A DNA stretch of 22,504 nt from Rhodospirillaceae bacterium. GTDB lineage: Bacteria; Pseudomonadota; Alphaproteobacteria; SP197. Position 1 is the stretch's first letter. The number at the start of each line of letters is the position of its first letter. Below the pieces are notes generated by a model, which did no database searches, was not told the origin of the DNA, and was given only the letters and a program-made list of their open reading frames with translations. Below, piece by piece: positions 15,772 through 22,504 of this stretch. The stretch covers positions 1 through 22,504 of the forward strand of contig JABIUG010000330.1 of NCBI GenBank assembly GCA_018700655.1. The letters run 5' to 3'. A program made the translations under genes and the position numbers.

Positions 15772-16050
15772 TCATTCTTCGGTCGAGCCGCTTGAACCCT
15801 ACACTCAGCATGCAGTAACGGCGAATGCAACGCGGCGTTTCGATGGACATGTCTTCGAGCGCGAGGCGGCCTTTTGAAGCGCAGACCCGACTGCATCCGG
15901 GCTGCTTTCAACATTCTGACGATCGAACTGCAACAGAATTTGTCGGGTGCGGTCGAATCGCGGCAAACCGCACCAAGCCTATGCTTGCAGAACCAGACGG
16001 CTGGTTCTATCACTCGCCCGCTGTTGCACCGCTATGGATCGGTTCTGCCA

Positions 16051-17211
16051 ATGGACTTCGTCCTTTCCGAAGAACAGACGCTCATCATCGAGACGGTCCG
16101 CCGTTTCGTCGACGAGGAACTGGTGCCTTATGAAGACGAGGTCGAGGCTGACAACGCTGTCCGCCCGGAATTGATCGAGCAGATCCACCGGCGCGCCATC
16201 GAAGTCGGGCTTTATGCCGCCAACATGCCGGAAGAACTGGGCGGTGGCGGACTCGATGCGCTGACCATTGCGCTGATGGAGATCGAACTGGGGCGCACGG
16301 CCTTTGCCCTTCAATATGCAGTCGCGCGGCCCTCGAACATCCTGCGGGCGTGCAAGGGCGAGCAGATCGAGCGTTATCTGTTGCCGACCATTCGCGGAGA
16401 ACGGGTCGAATGCCTGGCGATGACCGAACCCCAGGCCGGGTCGGACCTGCGTTCGATGAAAACCAGGGCGAAACGCGATGGCGATCATTACGTCATCAAC
16501 GGCACCAAACATTTCATCAGTTATGCCGATGTCGCCGATTACGCGATCCTGTTTGCCGCATCGGGCATCCAGGACACGCCGCGTGGTCCGCGCAGCCTGA
16601 TCACCAGTTTCCTGGTCGACAAGGGCATTCCGAGGTTCGAAGTGAAGCTTGGTTCAGAGAGCGTGTCGCACCGGGGTTTTCATCATTGCGAGCTGGTGTT
16701 TGAAAACTGCCGGATCCACGAGAGCCAGATCCTGGGTGATGAACACAAGGGATTCGATGTCGCCAACAAATGGCTCGGCACGACCCGCCTGACCGTGGCG
16801 GCGCAATGCATCGGCCGGGCGCGCCGGGTGATGGATATGGCTGCGGAATGGGCAGCGACGCGCCAGCAGTTCGGTCAGACCATCGGCAAGTTCCAGGGTA
16901 CCTCGTTCAAGCTCGCTGACATGGCGACTGAGATCGAGGCGGCCGAGCTGCTTGTGCTGCGTGCCGCCGATCTTGAAACACGCGAGGCCGCGCAGGACCA
17001 GGACTTCGCCATGGCCAAGCTCTATGCCACGGAAATGCTGGGCCGGGTGACCGACAATGCCCTGCAGGTTTTCGGCGGCATGGGCCTGATGAAGGAACTT
17101 CCCATCGAACGGTTCTGGCGCGACGCCCGTGTCGAGCGCATCTGGGACGGGACCAGCGAGATTCAACGCCACATCATTTCCCGGTCGCTGCTGCGGCCAT
17201 TCGAAAACTAG
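16051..17211 (+). CDS. acyl-CoA dehydrogenase family protein
   Basis: 386-residue flavoprotein with the standard layout: N-terminal helices (MDFVLSEEQ), a middle beta domain with AMTEPQAGSD (123-132) for FAD, and a C-terminal helical domain with RQQFGQTIGKFQ and QVFGGMGLMKE. It should oxidise an acyl-CoA to the 2-enoyl-CoA and pass electrons to ETF. The usual catalytic Glu position (EGTS in medium-chain enzymes) reads DGTSEIQR with Asp366, and the alternative helix G Glu is Thr245. The CaiD-like hydratase gene begins 12 bp later, so the pair likely runs dehydrogenation then hydration, possibly of gamma-butyrobetainyl-CoA. ATG 16051 is chosen because the family N-terminus starts there; the open frame runs upstream to 15874 without family sequence. 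The 279 bp upstream hold no other gene I can support. Confidence 0.87.
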   Translation: MDFVLSEEQTLIIETVRRFVDEELVPYEDEVEADNAVRPELIEQIHRRAIEVGLYAANMPEELGGGGLDALTIALMEIELGRTAFALQYAVARPSNILRACKGEQIERYLLPTIRGERVECLAMTEPQAGSDLRSMKTRAKRDGDHYVINGTKHFISYADVADYAILFAASGIQDTPRGPRSLITSFLVDKGIPRFEVKLGSESVSHRGFHHCELVFENCRIHESQILGDEHKGFDVANKWLGTTRLTVAAQCIGRARRVMDMAAEWAATRQQFGQTIGKFQGTSFKLADMATEIEAAELLVLRAADLETREAAQDQDFAMAKLYATEMLGRVTDNALQVFGGMGLMKELPIERFWRDARVERIWDGTSEIQRHIISRSLLRPFEN

Positions 17212-17223
17212 AGGGAGAGACCT

Positions 17224-18015
17224 ATGAGCGACATGGTGAGCATCACGAAGGACGGAGCCGTCTGGGAAATCGTTTTTGACCGGCCCAAGGCCAATGCCAT
17301 CAGCGTTGCGGCAAGCAAGGCGCTTTCGGCGGCCTTCTGTTCGTTCCGCGATGACCCCACGGCCTCGGTCGCGATCATCACCGGCGGCGGCGAGAAGTTT
17401 TTCTCCGCCGGCTGGGATCTCAAGGCCGCAGCCGCAGGTGAAGAAGACACCGACAGCGCTGCCGGGTTCGATGGCGGCTTTGCCGGCCTGACCGAACTCT
17501 GGAGCATGGACAAGCCGGTGATCGCGGCGGTGAACGGCTATGCCGCCGGCGGCGGCTTCGAGCTGGCCCTGGCGTCCGACATCATCATTGCCGCCGAGAA
17601 CGCCCAGTTCTGGCTGCCTGAAGCCCAGCTTGGCATCCTGCCCGATGGTGGCGGCGTGATCCGCCTGCAGCGGCGTATTCCCAAGGCAGTTGCGGTCGAG
17701 ATGATGATGACCGGCCGCCGCATGACCCCGGAAGAAGGCGTGCGCTGGGGCCTGATCAGCCGTGTGGTGCCCCAGGCCGAACTGATGGCGACAGCACGCG
17801 AAGTCGCTCACGCCATGTCCAAGAGCGCGCCGCTGTCGCTCAAGGCGGTCAAGGCGATCGTCAATGAGACCGAAGGCATGAGCGTGGAAGAGGCTTATAG
17901 TCACATGCGCGGCGGCAAGATCCCGCAGTACCGTGCCTGCCTCGACTCCGAAGATGCCAAGGAAGGCCCGGCAAGCTTCGCCGAAGGCCGTGAGCCGGCC
18001 TGGAAGGGCCGCTGA
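17224..18015 (+). CDS. caiD: carnitinyl-CoA dehydratase/crotonobetainyl-CoA hydratase (CaiD-like crotonase)
   Basis: 263-residue crotonase-fold enzyme that closely matches E. coli CaiD as I remember it along its whole length, including RPKANAI, AIITGGGEKFFSAGWDLKAA, GGFAGLTE, KPVIAAVNGYA, GGGFELALAS, MTGRRM, SEDAKEGP and the C-terminal WKGR. Both catalytic glutamates are in place: Glu113 (GGFELALA) and Glu133 (LPEAQLGI). It should interconvert crotonobetainyl-CoA and L-carnitinyl-CoA. No CaiB CoA-transferase or CaiC ligase is in the window, so a different acyl-CoA substrate is possible. ATG 17224 has AGGGAGA a few bases upstream, within the 12-bp gap after the acyl-CoA dehydrogenase gene, so the two are an operon. 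Confidence 0.82.
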   Translation: MSDMVSITKDGAVWEIVFDRPKANAISVAASKALSAAFCSFRDDPTASVAIITGGGEKFFSAGWDLKAAAAGEEDTDSAAGFDGGFAGLTELWSMDKPVIAAVNGYAAGGGFELALASDIIIAAENAQFWLPEAQLGILPDGGGVIRLQRRIPKAVAVEMMMTGRRMTPEEGVRWGLISRVVPQAELMATAREVAHAMSKSAPLSLKAVKAIVNETEGMSVEEAYSHMRGGKIPQYRACLDSEDAKEGPASFAEGREPAWKGR

Positions 18016-18041
18016 ACGCCGAAAGTATGCGAAGAAACAAG

Positions 18042-18166
18042 TCCCCTCTCCACCCCACGGGGGGAGAGGGTTAGGGTGAGGGGGATTCGGTTTCCAGAGG
18101 TGCCGGTCCCTCACCCTCCCATCGCAGAGGCGATGGGTCCCTCCCTCTCCCGCGAACGGGAGAGGG
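18042..18166. repeat. structured intergenic repeat (GGGAGAGGG/CCCTCACCC type)
   Basis: About 125 bp of G/C-run inverted repeats. Hairpin 1: CCCTCTCC 18044-18051 with GGAGAGGG 18063-18070. Long-range stem: AGGGTGAGGG 18073-18082 with CCCTCACCCT 18108-18117. Hairpin 2: CCCATCGC/GCGATGGG 18118-18137. Hairpin 3: CCCTCTCCCG/CGGGAGAGGG 18143-18166 with loop CGAA. Its frame translates to the PHPNPLP-like string typical of a dispersed proteobacterial repeat. It lies between caiD and the aminotransferase gene and could end or trim the caiD message. Confidence 0.8.
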
Positions 18167-18196
18167 CAAACAAAGAAGCCTCGTAGGGGAACCGCC

Positions 18197-19399
18197 ATGT
18201 CGATCCTTGCCAGCCGTCTTGACCGTATCCAGCCGTCACCGACGATTGCGGTGACCCAGAAGGCGCGTGACCTCAAGGCCCAGGGCCGCGATGTTATCGG
18301 GCTGGGTGCGGGTGAACCCGATTTCGATACGCCTGAGCACATCATCGAAGCCGCCTACAAGGCGATGAAGGACGGCAAGACCCGCTATACCCCGGTGCCG
18401 GGCGTGCCCGAGCTGCGCGAGGCGATCTGCGACAAACTCAAACGCGACAACAACCTGACCTATACGCCCGAACAGATCACGGTCGGCTGCGGTGGCAAGC
18501 AGGTCATCTACAACGCCATGGTCGCGACCCTGGAAGAAGGTGACGAGGTCATCATCCCGGCGCCCTATTGGGTGAGTTACACCGATATCGTGTTGCTGTG
18601 CGGCGGCAAGCCGGTGATCGTGCCCTGCACTGCGGAGCACGGCTTCAAGATGCAGTCGGCCGACCTGGAAGCCGCGATCACGCCGCGGACCAAATGGGTG
18701 ATGATGAACTCACCGTCGAACCCGACTGGTGCGGCCTATTCATGGGACGACATGCGGGCGCTGGCCGATGTTCTGGTGCGCCACCCCAATGTCTGGATCA
18801 TGCCCGATGATATGTATGAACACATCGTCTATGACGACTTCCAGTTCTGCACCCCGGCCGAGGTCGAGCCGGCGCTGTGGGAGCGCACCCTGACGACCAA
18901 CGGGGTTTCCAAGACCTATTGCATGACTGGCTGGCGTGTCGGTTTTGCTGCCGGTCCCGATATCCTGATCAAGGCGATGAACAAGGTGCAATCACAGTCG
19001 ACGACGCACACCAGCTCGGTCAGCCAGTATGCCGCGATCGCTGCGCTGAACGGACCGCAGGGTTTTATCGCCGAGCACAACAAGGTTTTCCAGGAACGAC
19101 GGGATCTTGTCGTGTCGATGCTCAACCAGGCCAACGGGCTCTCCTGCCCGACCCCGGAAGGTGCATTCTACGTCTATCCGTCCTGTGCCGGAACGATGGG
19201 CAAGACGACGCTGGATGGAAAGAAGCTGGAGACCGACGAGGACTTCATCACTTATCTGCTGGAAACTGAGGGTGTCGCTGTGGTCCAGGGAGCAGCCTTT
19301 GGCGCCTCACCGCATTTCCGGGTTTCCTATGCGACCGCGACGACGGCGCTCGAAGAAGCCTGCATCCGGATCCAGCGGGCCTGCGGCGCGTTGACCTGA
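18197..19399 (+). CDS. aatA: pyridoxal phosphate-dependent aspartate aminotransferase (class I, gamma subgroup)
   Basis: 400-residue fold-type I aminotransferase that exchanges the amino group between aspartate and 2-oxoglutarate; members of this subgroup may also act on prephenate or aromatic acids. Seen: GLGAGEPDFDTPEHI at the N-terminus, YTPVPGVPELREAI, PAPYWVSY with the ring-stacking aromatic, NSPSNPTG (171-178), DDMYEHIVYD holding the cofactor-binding Asp and Tyr, and SKTYCMTGWRVGF with the Schiff-base Lys239. FRVSYA near the C-terminus carries the substrate carboxylate Arg. ATG 18197 follows GGGGAA and matches the family start. It sits after the structured repeat, so it probably has its own promoter or depends on read-through from caiD. 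Confidence 0.92.
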   Translation: MSILASRLDRIQPSPTIAVTQKARDLKAQGRDVIGLGAGEPDFDTPEHIIEAAYKAMKDGKTRYTPVPGVPELREAICDKLKRDNNLTYTPEQITVGCGGKQVIYNAMVATLEEGDEVIIPAPYWVSYTDIVLLCGGKPVIVPCTAEHGFKMQSADLEAAITPRTKWVMMNSPSNPTGAAYSWDDMRALADVLVRHPNVWIMPDDMYEHIVYDDFQFCTPAEVEPALWERTLTTNGVSKTYCMTGWRVGFAAGPDILIKAMNKVQSQSTTHTSSVSQYAAIAALNGPQGFIAEHNKVFQERRDLVVSMLNQANGLSCPTPEGAFYVYPSCAGTMGKTTLDGKKLETDEDFITYLLETEGVAVVQGAAFGASPHFRVSYATATTALEEACIRIQRACGALT

Positions 19400-19416
19400 G
19401 ACAAGAGCGTTGGTGG

Positions 19417-19444
19417 TTGATGTGCACCGGCGATCGGATATGAA
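19417..19444 (+). promoter_or_regulatory. possible sigma-70 promoter for msrP
   Basis: TTGATG, 16 bases, then TATGAA: four of six matches in each box, within the 130-bp gap upstream of msrP. Weak by sequence alone. A TGTCCC/GGGACA hairpin (19495-19508) lies between it and the msrP start. Confidence 0.25.
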
Positions 19445-19529
19445 CCCATTCTCACGCCTGTTTTACTTGTGATGTGAGCTGGCCCTTCCATGTTTGTCCC
19501 CAGGGACATTTGAAGGACGGGAGTGCCAC

Positions 19530-20534
19530 ATGCTGATCAAGTCACCGCGGGCTTGGGAGATAGCCGAGAATCTGGCGACGCTGGAATCGGTCTATATGAA
19601 CCGCAGGCAGTTCGCCAAGACGGTCGCTGCCGGGACTATCCTGGCTGCCGGGGCGTCGATGCCGTTTTCTGCGGCGCGTGCCGAGGAAGAGGTCGTCACG
19701 ATGGCCAATGCGCAGGCAGCGGCTGATCCAACGGCTGATCTCTATCCCGCGCCGCTGAATGCAGCCTATGCCGATGCCGGACGCATGATCACGCCGGCCC
19801 AAGACAACCTGACCTACAACAACTTCTACGAGTTCGGCAGCCATAAGCAGATCTGGCAACGCGCCGAGGACCTGCAGCGCCGGCCTTGGGCCGTGACCTT
19901 CGATGGTCTGGTCGAGGAAGAAATGACGGTCGACATCGACACCCTGATCCGCGCCATGGCACTGGAGGAACGGGTCTATCGCCATCGCTGTGTTGAAGCC
20001 TGGTCGATGGTTGTGCCCTGGACCGGCTTCCCGTTGAAGGCTCTGGTCGACTATGCCCGCCCGTTGGGCTCGGCCAAGTATGTCGTGATGCAGACCTTTG
20101 AAGACCCCGGCATGGCGCCGGGCCAGGAGCAGTTCTGGTATCCCTGGCCCTATACCGAAGGGGTCTCGATCCAGGAGGCCGACAACGATCTGGCGTTCAT
20201 CGTCACAGGTGCCTATGGCCAGCCGATGGCGAACCAGTTCGGTGCGCCCCTTCGTCTGCATCTGCCCTGGAAATACGGTTTCAAATCGGTCAAATCGATA
20301 GTGCGCATCTCGTTCACTGAAGAGCGCCCGACGACCTTCTGGGAAGAGCTGGTCGCCAAGGAGTACGGATTCTGGGCGAATGTGAACCCGGAGGTCTCGC
20401 ATCCACGCTGGAGCCAGGCGACGGAAAAGGTGCTGGGCAGCAACGAGCGTATTCCGACGCAGCTCTACAACGGCTACGGCGAACAGGTAGCTTATCTCTA
20501 TGAGGGTATGGACCCCGAGGAACTCTTCTTCTAG
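19530..20534 (+). CDS. msrP: periplasmic protein-methionine-sulfoxide reductase catalytic subunit MsrP (YedY)
   Basis: 334-residue molybdoenzyme that repairs methionine sulfoxide in periplasmic proteins. A Tat signal is visible: Arg25-Arg26 in NRRQFAK, a hydrophobic stretch, and likely cleavage after SAARA (Ala51). The mature part follows MsrP closely: NNFYEFG, PWAVTFDGLV, RHRCVEAWSMVVPWTGFPL with the molybdenum-ligating Cys154, GAPLRLHLPWKYGFKSVKSI, ANVNPEVSHPRWSQATEK and YNGYGEQVAYLYEGMD. ATG 19530 is chosen because MLIKSPRAWE is the usual alphaproteobacterial N-terminus and GGACGGGAG precedes it; the frame opens at 19494. The heme membrane partner MsrQ, often the next gene, is absent here. 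Confidence 0.95.
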   Translation: MLIKSPRAWEIAENLATLESVYMNRRQFAKTVAAGTILAAGASMPFSAARAEEEVVTMANAQAAADPTADLYPAPLNAAYADAGRMITPAQDNLTYNNFYEFGSHKQIWQRAEDLQRRPWAVTFDGLVEEEMTVDIDTLIRAMALEERVYRHRCVEAWSMVVPWTGFPLKALVDYARPLGSAKYVVMQTFEDPGMAPGQEQFWYPWPYTEGVSIQEADNDLAFIVTGAYGQPMANQFGAPLRLHLPWKYGFKSVKSIVRISFTEERPTTFWEELVAKEYGFWANVNPEVSHPRWSQATEKVLGSNERIPTQLYNGYGEQVAYLYEGMDPEELFF

Positions 20535-20575
20535 AGCAGGTCGCGTTAAGCCTGCATCGCTTGCGATCCGATCCA
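20531..20575. repeat. copy C of the dispersed AGAGCA-type intergenic repeat
   Basis: CTAGAGCAGGTCGCGTTAAG followed by CATCGCTTGCGATCCGATC, beginning in the msrP stop codon. It resembles copies A (9228) and B (10633) in its first dozen bases and in the later ATCG/GATC block. Confidence 0.35.
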
Positions 20576-20601
20576 GGCGCAACAAAAGCGGGTGAAGAGG
20601 C

Positions 20602-20632
20602 AAAAAAAGGGGCCGGGTCCAAGGACCCGGCC
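20602..20632 (-). terminator. Rho-independent terminator on the minus strand
   Basis: GGCCGGGTCC and GGACCCGGCC form a 10-bp perfect G/C stem with a two-base loop (20611-20632). Read on the minus strand it is followed by CC and seven U (A7 at 20602-20608 on the plus strand). It is the strongest terminator in the window. On the plus strand it lacks a U-tract, so it is poor for msrP. It ends either the putative small RNA or the lysR message 237 bp upstream. Confidence 0.85.
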
Positions 20633-20781
20633 TCAAGTCGTATTAGAGAGGCTTCACGTCTGGGAGACGTTGGAACCCGAAGGTCCCATCCAAGTCGAAC
20701 CTTGGTGACACGTATCGATCGGGGGGCATCCGTCGAGGGAAACCGCGATATGTTGCGGTTGTCCGTGTCTGATTAGAGAGA
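20602..20781 (-). ncRNA. putative structured small RNA of unknown family
   Basis: On the minus strand a dense set of perfect helices leads into the terminator. A closing stem (20707-20712 with 20765-20770) encloses two hairpins, 20741-20746/20755-20760 (AACCGC/GCGGTT) and 20715-20722/20730-20736 (TCGA plus CGG arms, one bulge), making a three-way junction. Then follow hairpins 20690-20705 (CCAAG/CTTGG), 20672-20687 (GGGACC/GGTTCC around a UUCG loop, the very stable cUUCGg form on this strand) and 20656-20670 (ACGTCT/AGACGT). ATTAGAGAG on the plus strand occurs at 20642 and again at 20773, bracketing the helices. No convincing reading frame covers it. The 5' end and promoter are not identified. 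It could instead be a long lysR 3' UTR. I do not recognise it as 6S, SRP, tmRNA or a known riboswitch. Confidence 0.45.
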
Positions 20782-20869
20782 TAGTGCTTTGCTTAGGTCT
20801 CTACCATGGACGGTTTGGCAACCCAGCTATGCGCGCCACGCATGACTCGTAACGATGTATGACAAATTG

Positions 20870-21760
20870 TTAAAACTCGGTTGCTGCGACCTGTTCGAGC
20901 AGGAAGTCGCGGAAAACCTTGATTCTGGCGGAATTCCGCTGCTCTTCGGCATAGACGAAGAAGGCCTCGGCGGTAGGCATCGGGGCTTCAATATCAAGTC
21001 GCACCTTCCGGTCCGACCCCTCGATGACATAGTCGGGCAGGATAGCTATCCCCAGGCCGCTTTCGACGGCCCGGCGCATACCAAGCATGGAATTGACCGT
21101 CAGGGCAGGATGGCGCTGGGGCCGATCGTCGCCAAAGGCACGCGGAAACCACTCGGGATTGACGACGGCCCGCAGCGGACCGTTGTCGTACATGATCATG
21201 CGGTGCTTCTCGAGATCTTCCAGTGTTTTGGGCGTGCCCCAGGCTTTGAGGTAATGCGGTGAAGCGTAGAAGTGGAAATGGATCTTCATCAGCGGGCGCA
21301 TGACTAGGTCCGGCTGGGTCGGCCGACTGAGCCTGATTCCGACATCGGCTTCACGCATGGACAGGTCGAGCTCGCCGTCCTCGATCCGCATGGTGATCGA
21401 AATCTCAGGGTAACGATCCATGAAATCGACAATCCGCGGCATCAGCCAGATGATCGAGAAACCTGTCGTTGCCGTGACGGTCAGGTGGCCGTCGGGACGC
21501 TGCTTGCTGTCTGTCAGGCGCGCTTCGGTCATGGCGATCTTGCCATAGACCTCGCGGGCCGTGCGGTAGAGCAACTCGCCCTGTTCGGTGACAAGCAGAC
21601 CCCGGGCATGGCGATGGAACAGGCTGACGCTGAGATTGTCCTCAAGCGCGCTGATCTGCCGGCTGACAGCCGACTGGCTCAGATTGAGCTGTTCACCGGC
21701 CTTGGTGAAGCTGCCTGCCTCGGCAACATGATAGAAAACCCGAAGTCTGTCCCAGTCCAT
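20870..21760 (-). CDS. LysR family transcriptional regulator
   Basis: 296 residues, standard length. The N-terminal winged helix-turn-helix is at about 1-60 (MDWDRLRVFYHVAEAGSFTK, then AGEQLNLSQSAVSRQISALE, and LFHRHARGLLVTEQGELLY). The periplasmic-binding-like co-inducer domain fills the rest (GHLTVTATTGFSIIWLMPRI, EADVGIRLSRPTQPDLVMRP, ESGLGIAILPDYVIE). The ligand is unknown. It lies 23 bp after trxB on the same strand, a pairing I recall from several alphaproteobacterial genomes, so it is probably co-transcribed with trxB and may respond to redox state. ATG 21760 gives the family start; the ribosome site is weak. Confidence 0.92.
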   Translation of the reverse strand: MDWDRLRVFYHVAEAGSFTKAGEQLNLSQSAVSRQISALEDNLSVSLFHRHARGLLVTEQGELLYRTAREVYGKIAMTEARLTDSKQRPDGHLTVTATTGFSIIWLMPRIVDFMDRYPEISITMRIEDGELDLSMREADVGIRLSRPTQPDLVMRPLMKIHFHFYASPHYLKAWGTPKTLEDLEKHRMIMYDNGPLRAVVNPEWFPRAFGDDRPQRHPALTVNSMLGMRRAVESGLGIAILPDYVIEGSDRKVRLDIEAPMPTAEAFFVYAEEQRNSARIKVFRDFLLEQVAATEF

Positions 21761-21783
21761 ATGTACCCGGCGTCAGGTGCGGC

Positions 21784-22504
21784 CTATTCGGCTGCGACGC
21801 GCTCCTCGCTTTCCAGCGCGGCGATGAATTTCTCGGCCTCAAGTGCTGCCATGCAACCGGTCCCCGCCGCCGTAACCGCCTGGCGATAGATCTTGTCCTG
21901 GACGTCGCCTGCCGCGAAGACGCCGGGGATGTTGGTTGCCGTGCTGTCGGGCGCGGTGACGAGGTAACCCTCATCATCCATATCGAGCACGCCCTTGAAG
22001 ATCTCGGTATTGGGGCGATGGCCGATCGCGATGAAGACACCATCCAGGGCGATCTCGCTCACCTCGCCGGTCTTGATATTGCGTATCTTTGCGCCGGTGA
22101 CCGTAGGTGGCTCGCTTGAGCCCACGACTTCATCGAGCACACTATCCCAGAGGATCTCGACCTTGGGATGGCGGAACAGGCGCTCCTGCAAGATTTTCTC
22201 CGAGCGCAGTTCGTTCCGGCGATGGATCAGCGTGACCTTGGTCGCGTGGTTGGTCAGGTAAAGCGCTTCCTCGACCGCGGTGTTACCGCCACCGACCACG
22301 GCGACGGTCTTGCCGCGGAAGAAGAACCCGTCGCAGGTGGCGCAGGCGGAGACGCCGAACCCCTTGAAGCGTTCCTCGCTTTCGAGGCCCAACCAGCGGG
22401 CTTGGGCTCCGGTCGCGATCACGACGGTTTCGCCAAGATAGTCGTCGCCCGAATCGCCTTTGAAATAAAACGGCCGGCGTGAAAGATCGGCGTCGACGAT
22501 GGTG
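21784..22504 (-). CDS. trxB: thioredoxin-disulfide reductase (5' end beyond window)
   Basis: 239 C-terminal residues are visible; the start lies past the right edge. TrxB passes electrons from NADPH through FAD and a Cys pair to thioredoxin in the cytoplasm. Seen: VVIATGAQARWLGL, the redox centre SACATCDG (CxxC), the NADPH-binding GGGNTAVEEALYLTNHA with HRRNELRSEK, AIGHRPNTEIFKG, and the FAD-binding AAGDVQDKIYRQAVTAAGTG near the end. An ordinary low-molecular-weight bacterial TrxB. It ends 23 bp before the lysR gene. Confidence 0.96.
   Translation of the reverse strand, partial: TIVDADLSRRPFYFKGDSGDDYLGETVVIATGAQARWLGLESEERFKGFGVSACATCDGFFFRGKTVAVVGGGNTAVEEALYLTNHATKVTLIHRRNELRSEKILQERLFRHPKVEILWDSVLDEVVGSSEPPTVTGAKIRNIKTGEVSEIALDGVFIAIGHRPNTEIFKGVLDMDDEGYLVTAPDSTATNIPGVFAAGDVQDKIYRQAVTAAGTGCMAALEAEKFIAALESEERVAAE

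Noticed and set aside
16654..18345. 563-codon minus-strand open frame over the acyl-CoA dehydrogenase and caiD
   Set aside because: It crosses two well-supported genes and the intergenic repeat, and has repeat-derived PHPNPLP-like sequence and no family motif.
20690..20705. GGTTCGA word suggesting a tRNA T-arm
   Set aside because: Stem and loop sizes do not fit a T-arm and no acceptor, D or anticodon arms are found around it.
20555..20776. small open frames on both strands across the putative RNA
   Set aside because: They run through the terminator and perfect helices and have no ribosome site or family sequence.

Overview
The window is high-GC chromosomal DNA of an alphaproteobacterium, probably a free-living heterotroph outside the model genera. 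The evidence is the trxB-lysR pair, the split glutamate synthase-like glxBCD set, intergenic repeats of a kind common in Alphaproteobacteria, and codon use. No phage, insertion sequence, CRISPR, tRNA or rRNA was seen. Homology calls come from reading motifs and remembered family sequences; no search was run.

Left part (1-9190): a minus-strand gene set reads, in transcription order, SoxB-like FAD amine oxidoreductase, glutamine synthetase-like ligase, then glxB, glxC and glxD (glxD runs off the left edge). Divergent from it is a GntR/FCD regulator. The shared intergenic region holds a perfect palindrome matching the FadR-subfamily operator consensus. The set resembles the N-methylglutamate (indirect methylamine oxidation) pathway: a ligase loads an amine onto glutamate, a split synthase transfers it, and a SoxB/MgdA-like flavoprotein oxidises it. 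It could also be another gamma-glutamyl amine route. Beyond a 320-bp gap lies a DgcA/trimethylamine dehydrogenase-type flavoprotein, again suggesting use of methylated amines.

Middle part (9191-14600), all minus strand: a pteridine reductase-type SDR overlaps folB by ATGA. Next is a thiamine diphosphate 2-oxo acid decarboxylase broken by three lesions (pseudogene), 16 bp downstream of an intact uvrB. A short Omp85-type outer membrane barrel gene lies upstream of uvrB.

Right part (15700-20534), plus strand: an acyl-CoA dehydrogenase and a very CaiD-like crotonobetainyl-CoA hydratase form a two-gene operon. It could serve carnitine/gamma-butyrobetaine metabolism, which would feed glycine betaine and dimethylglycine toward the demethylases on the left. 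A structured intergenic repeat, an aspartate aminotransferase, and msrP (periplasmic methionine sulfoxide reductase, with no msrQ beside it) follow.

Right end (20535-22504): a strongly structured intergenic segment has a three-way junction, further hairpins (one with a cUUCGg tetraloop) and a Rho-independent terminator reading on the minus strand. It looks like an independent small RNA that I cannot assign to a family, and it is the most interesting unexplained element here. A LysR regulator gene and trxB (its 5' end beyond the window) close the window.
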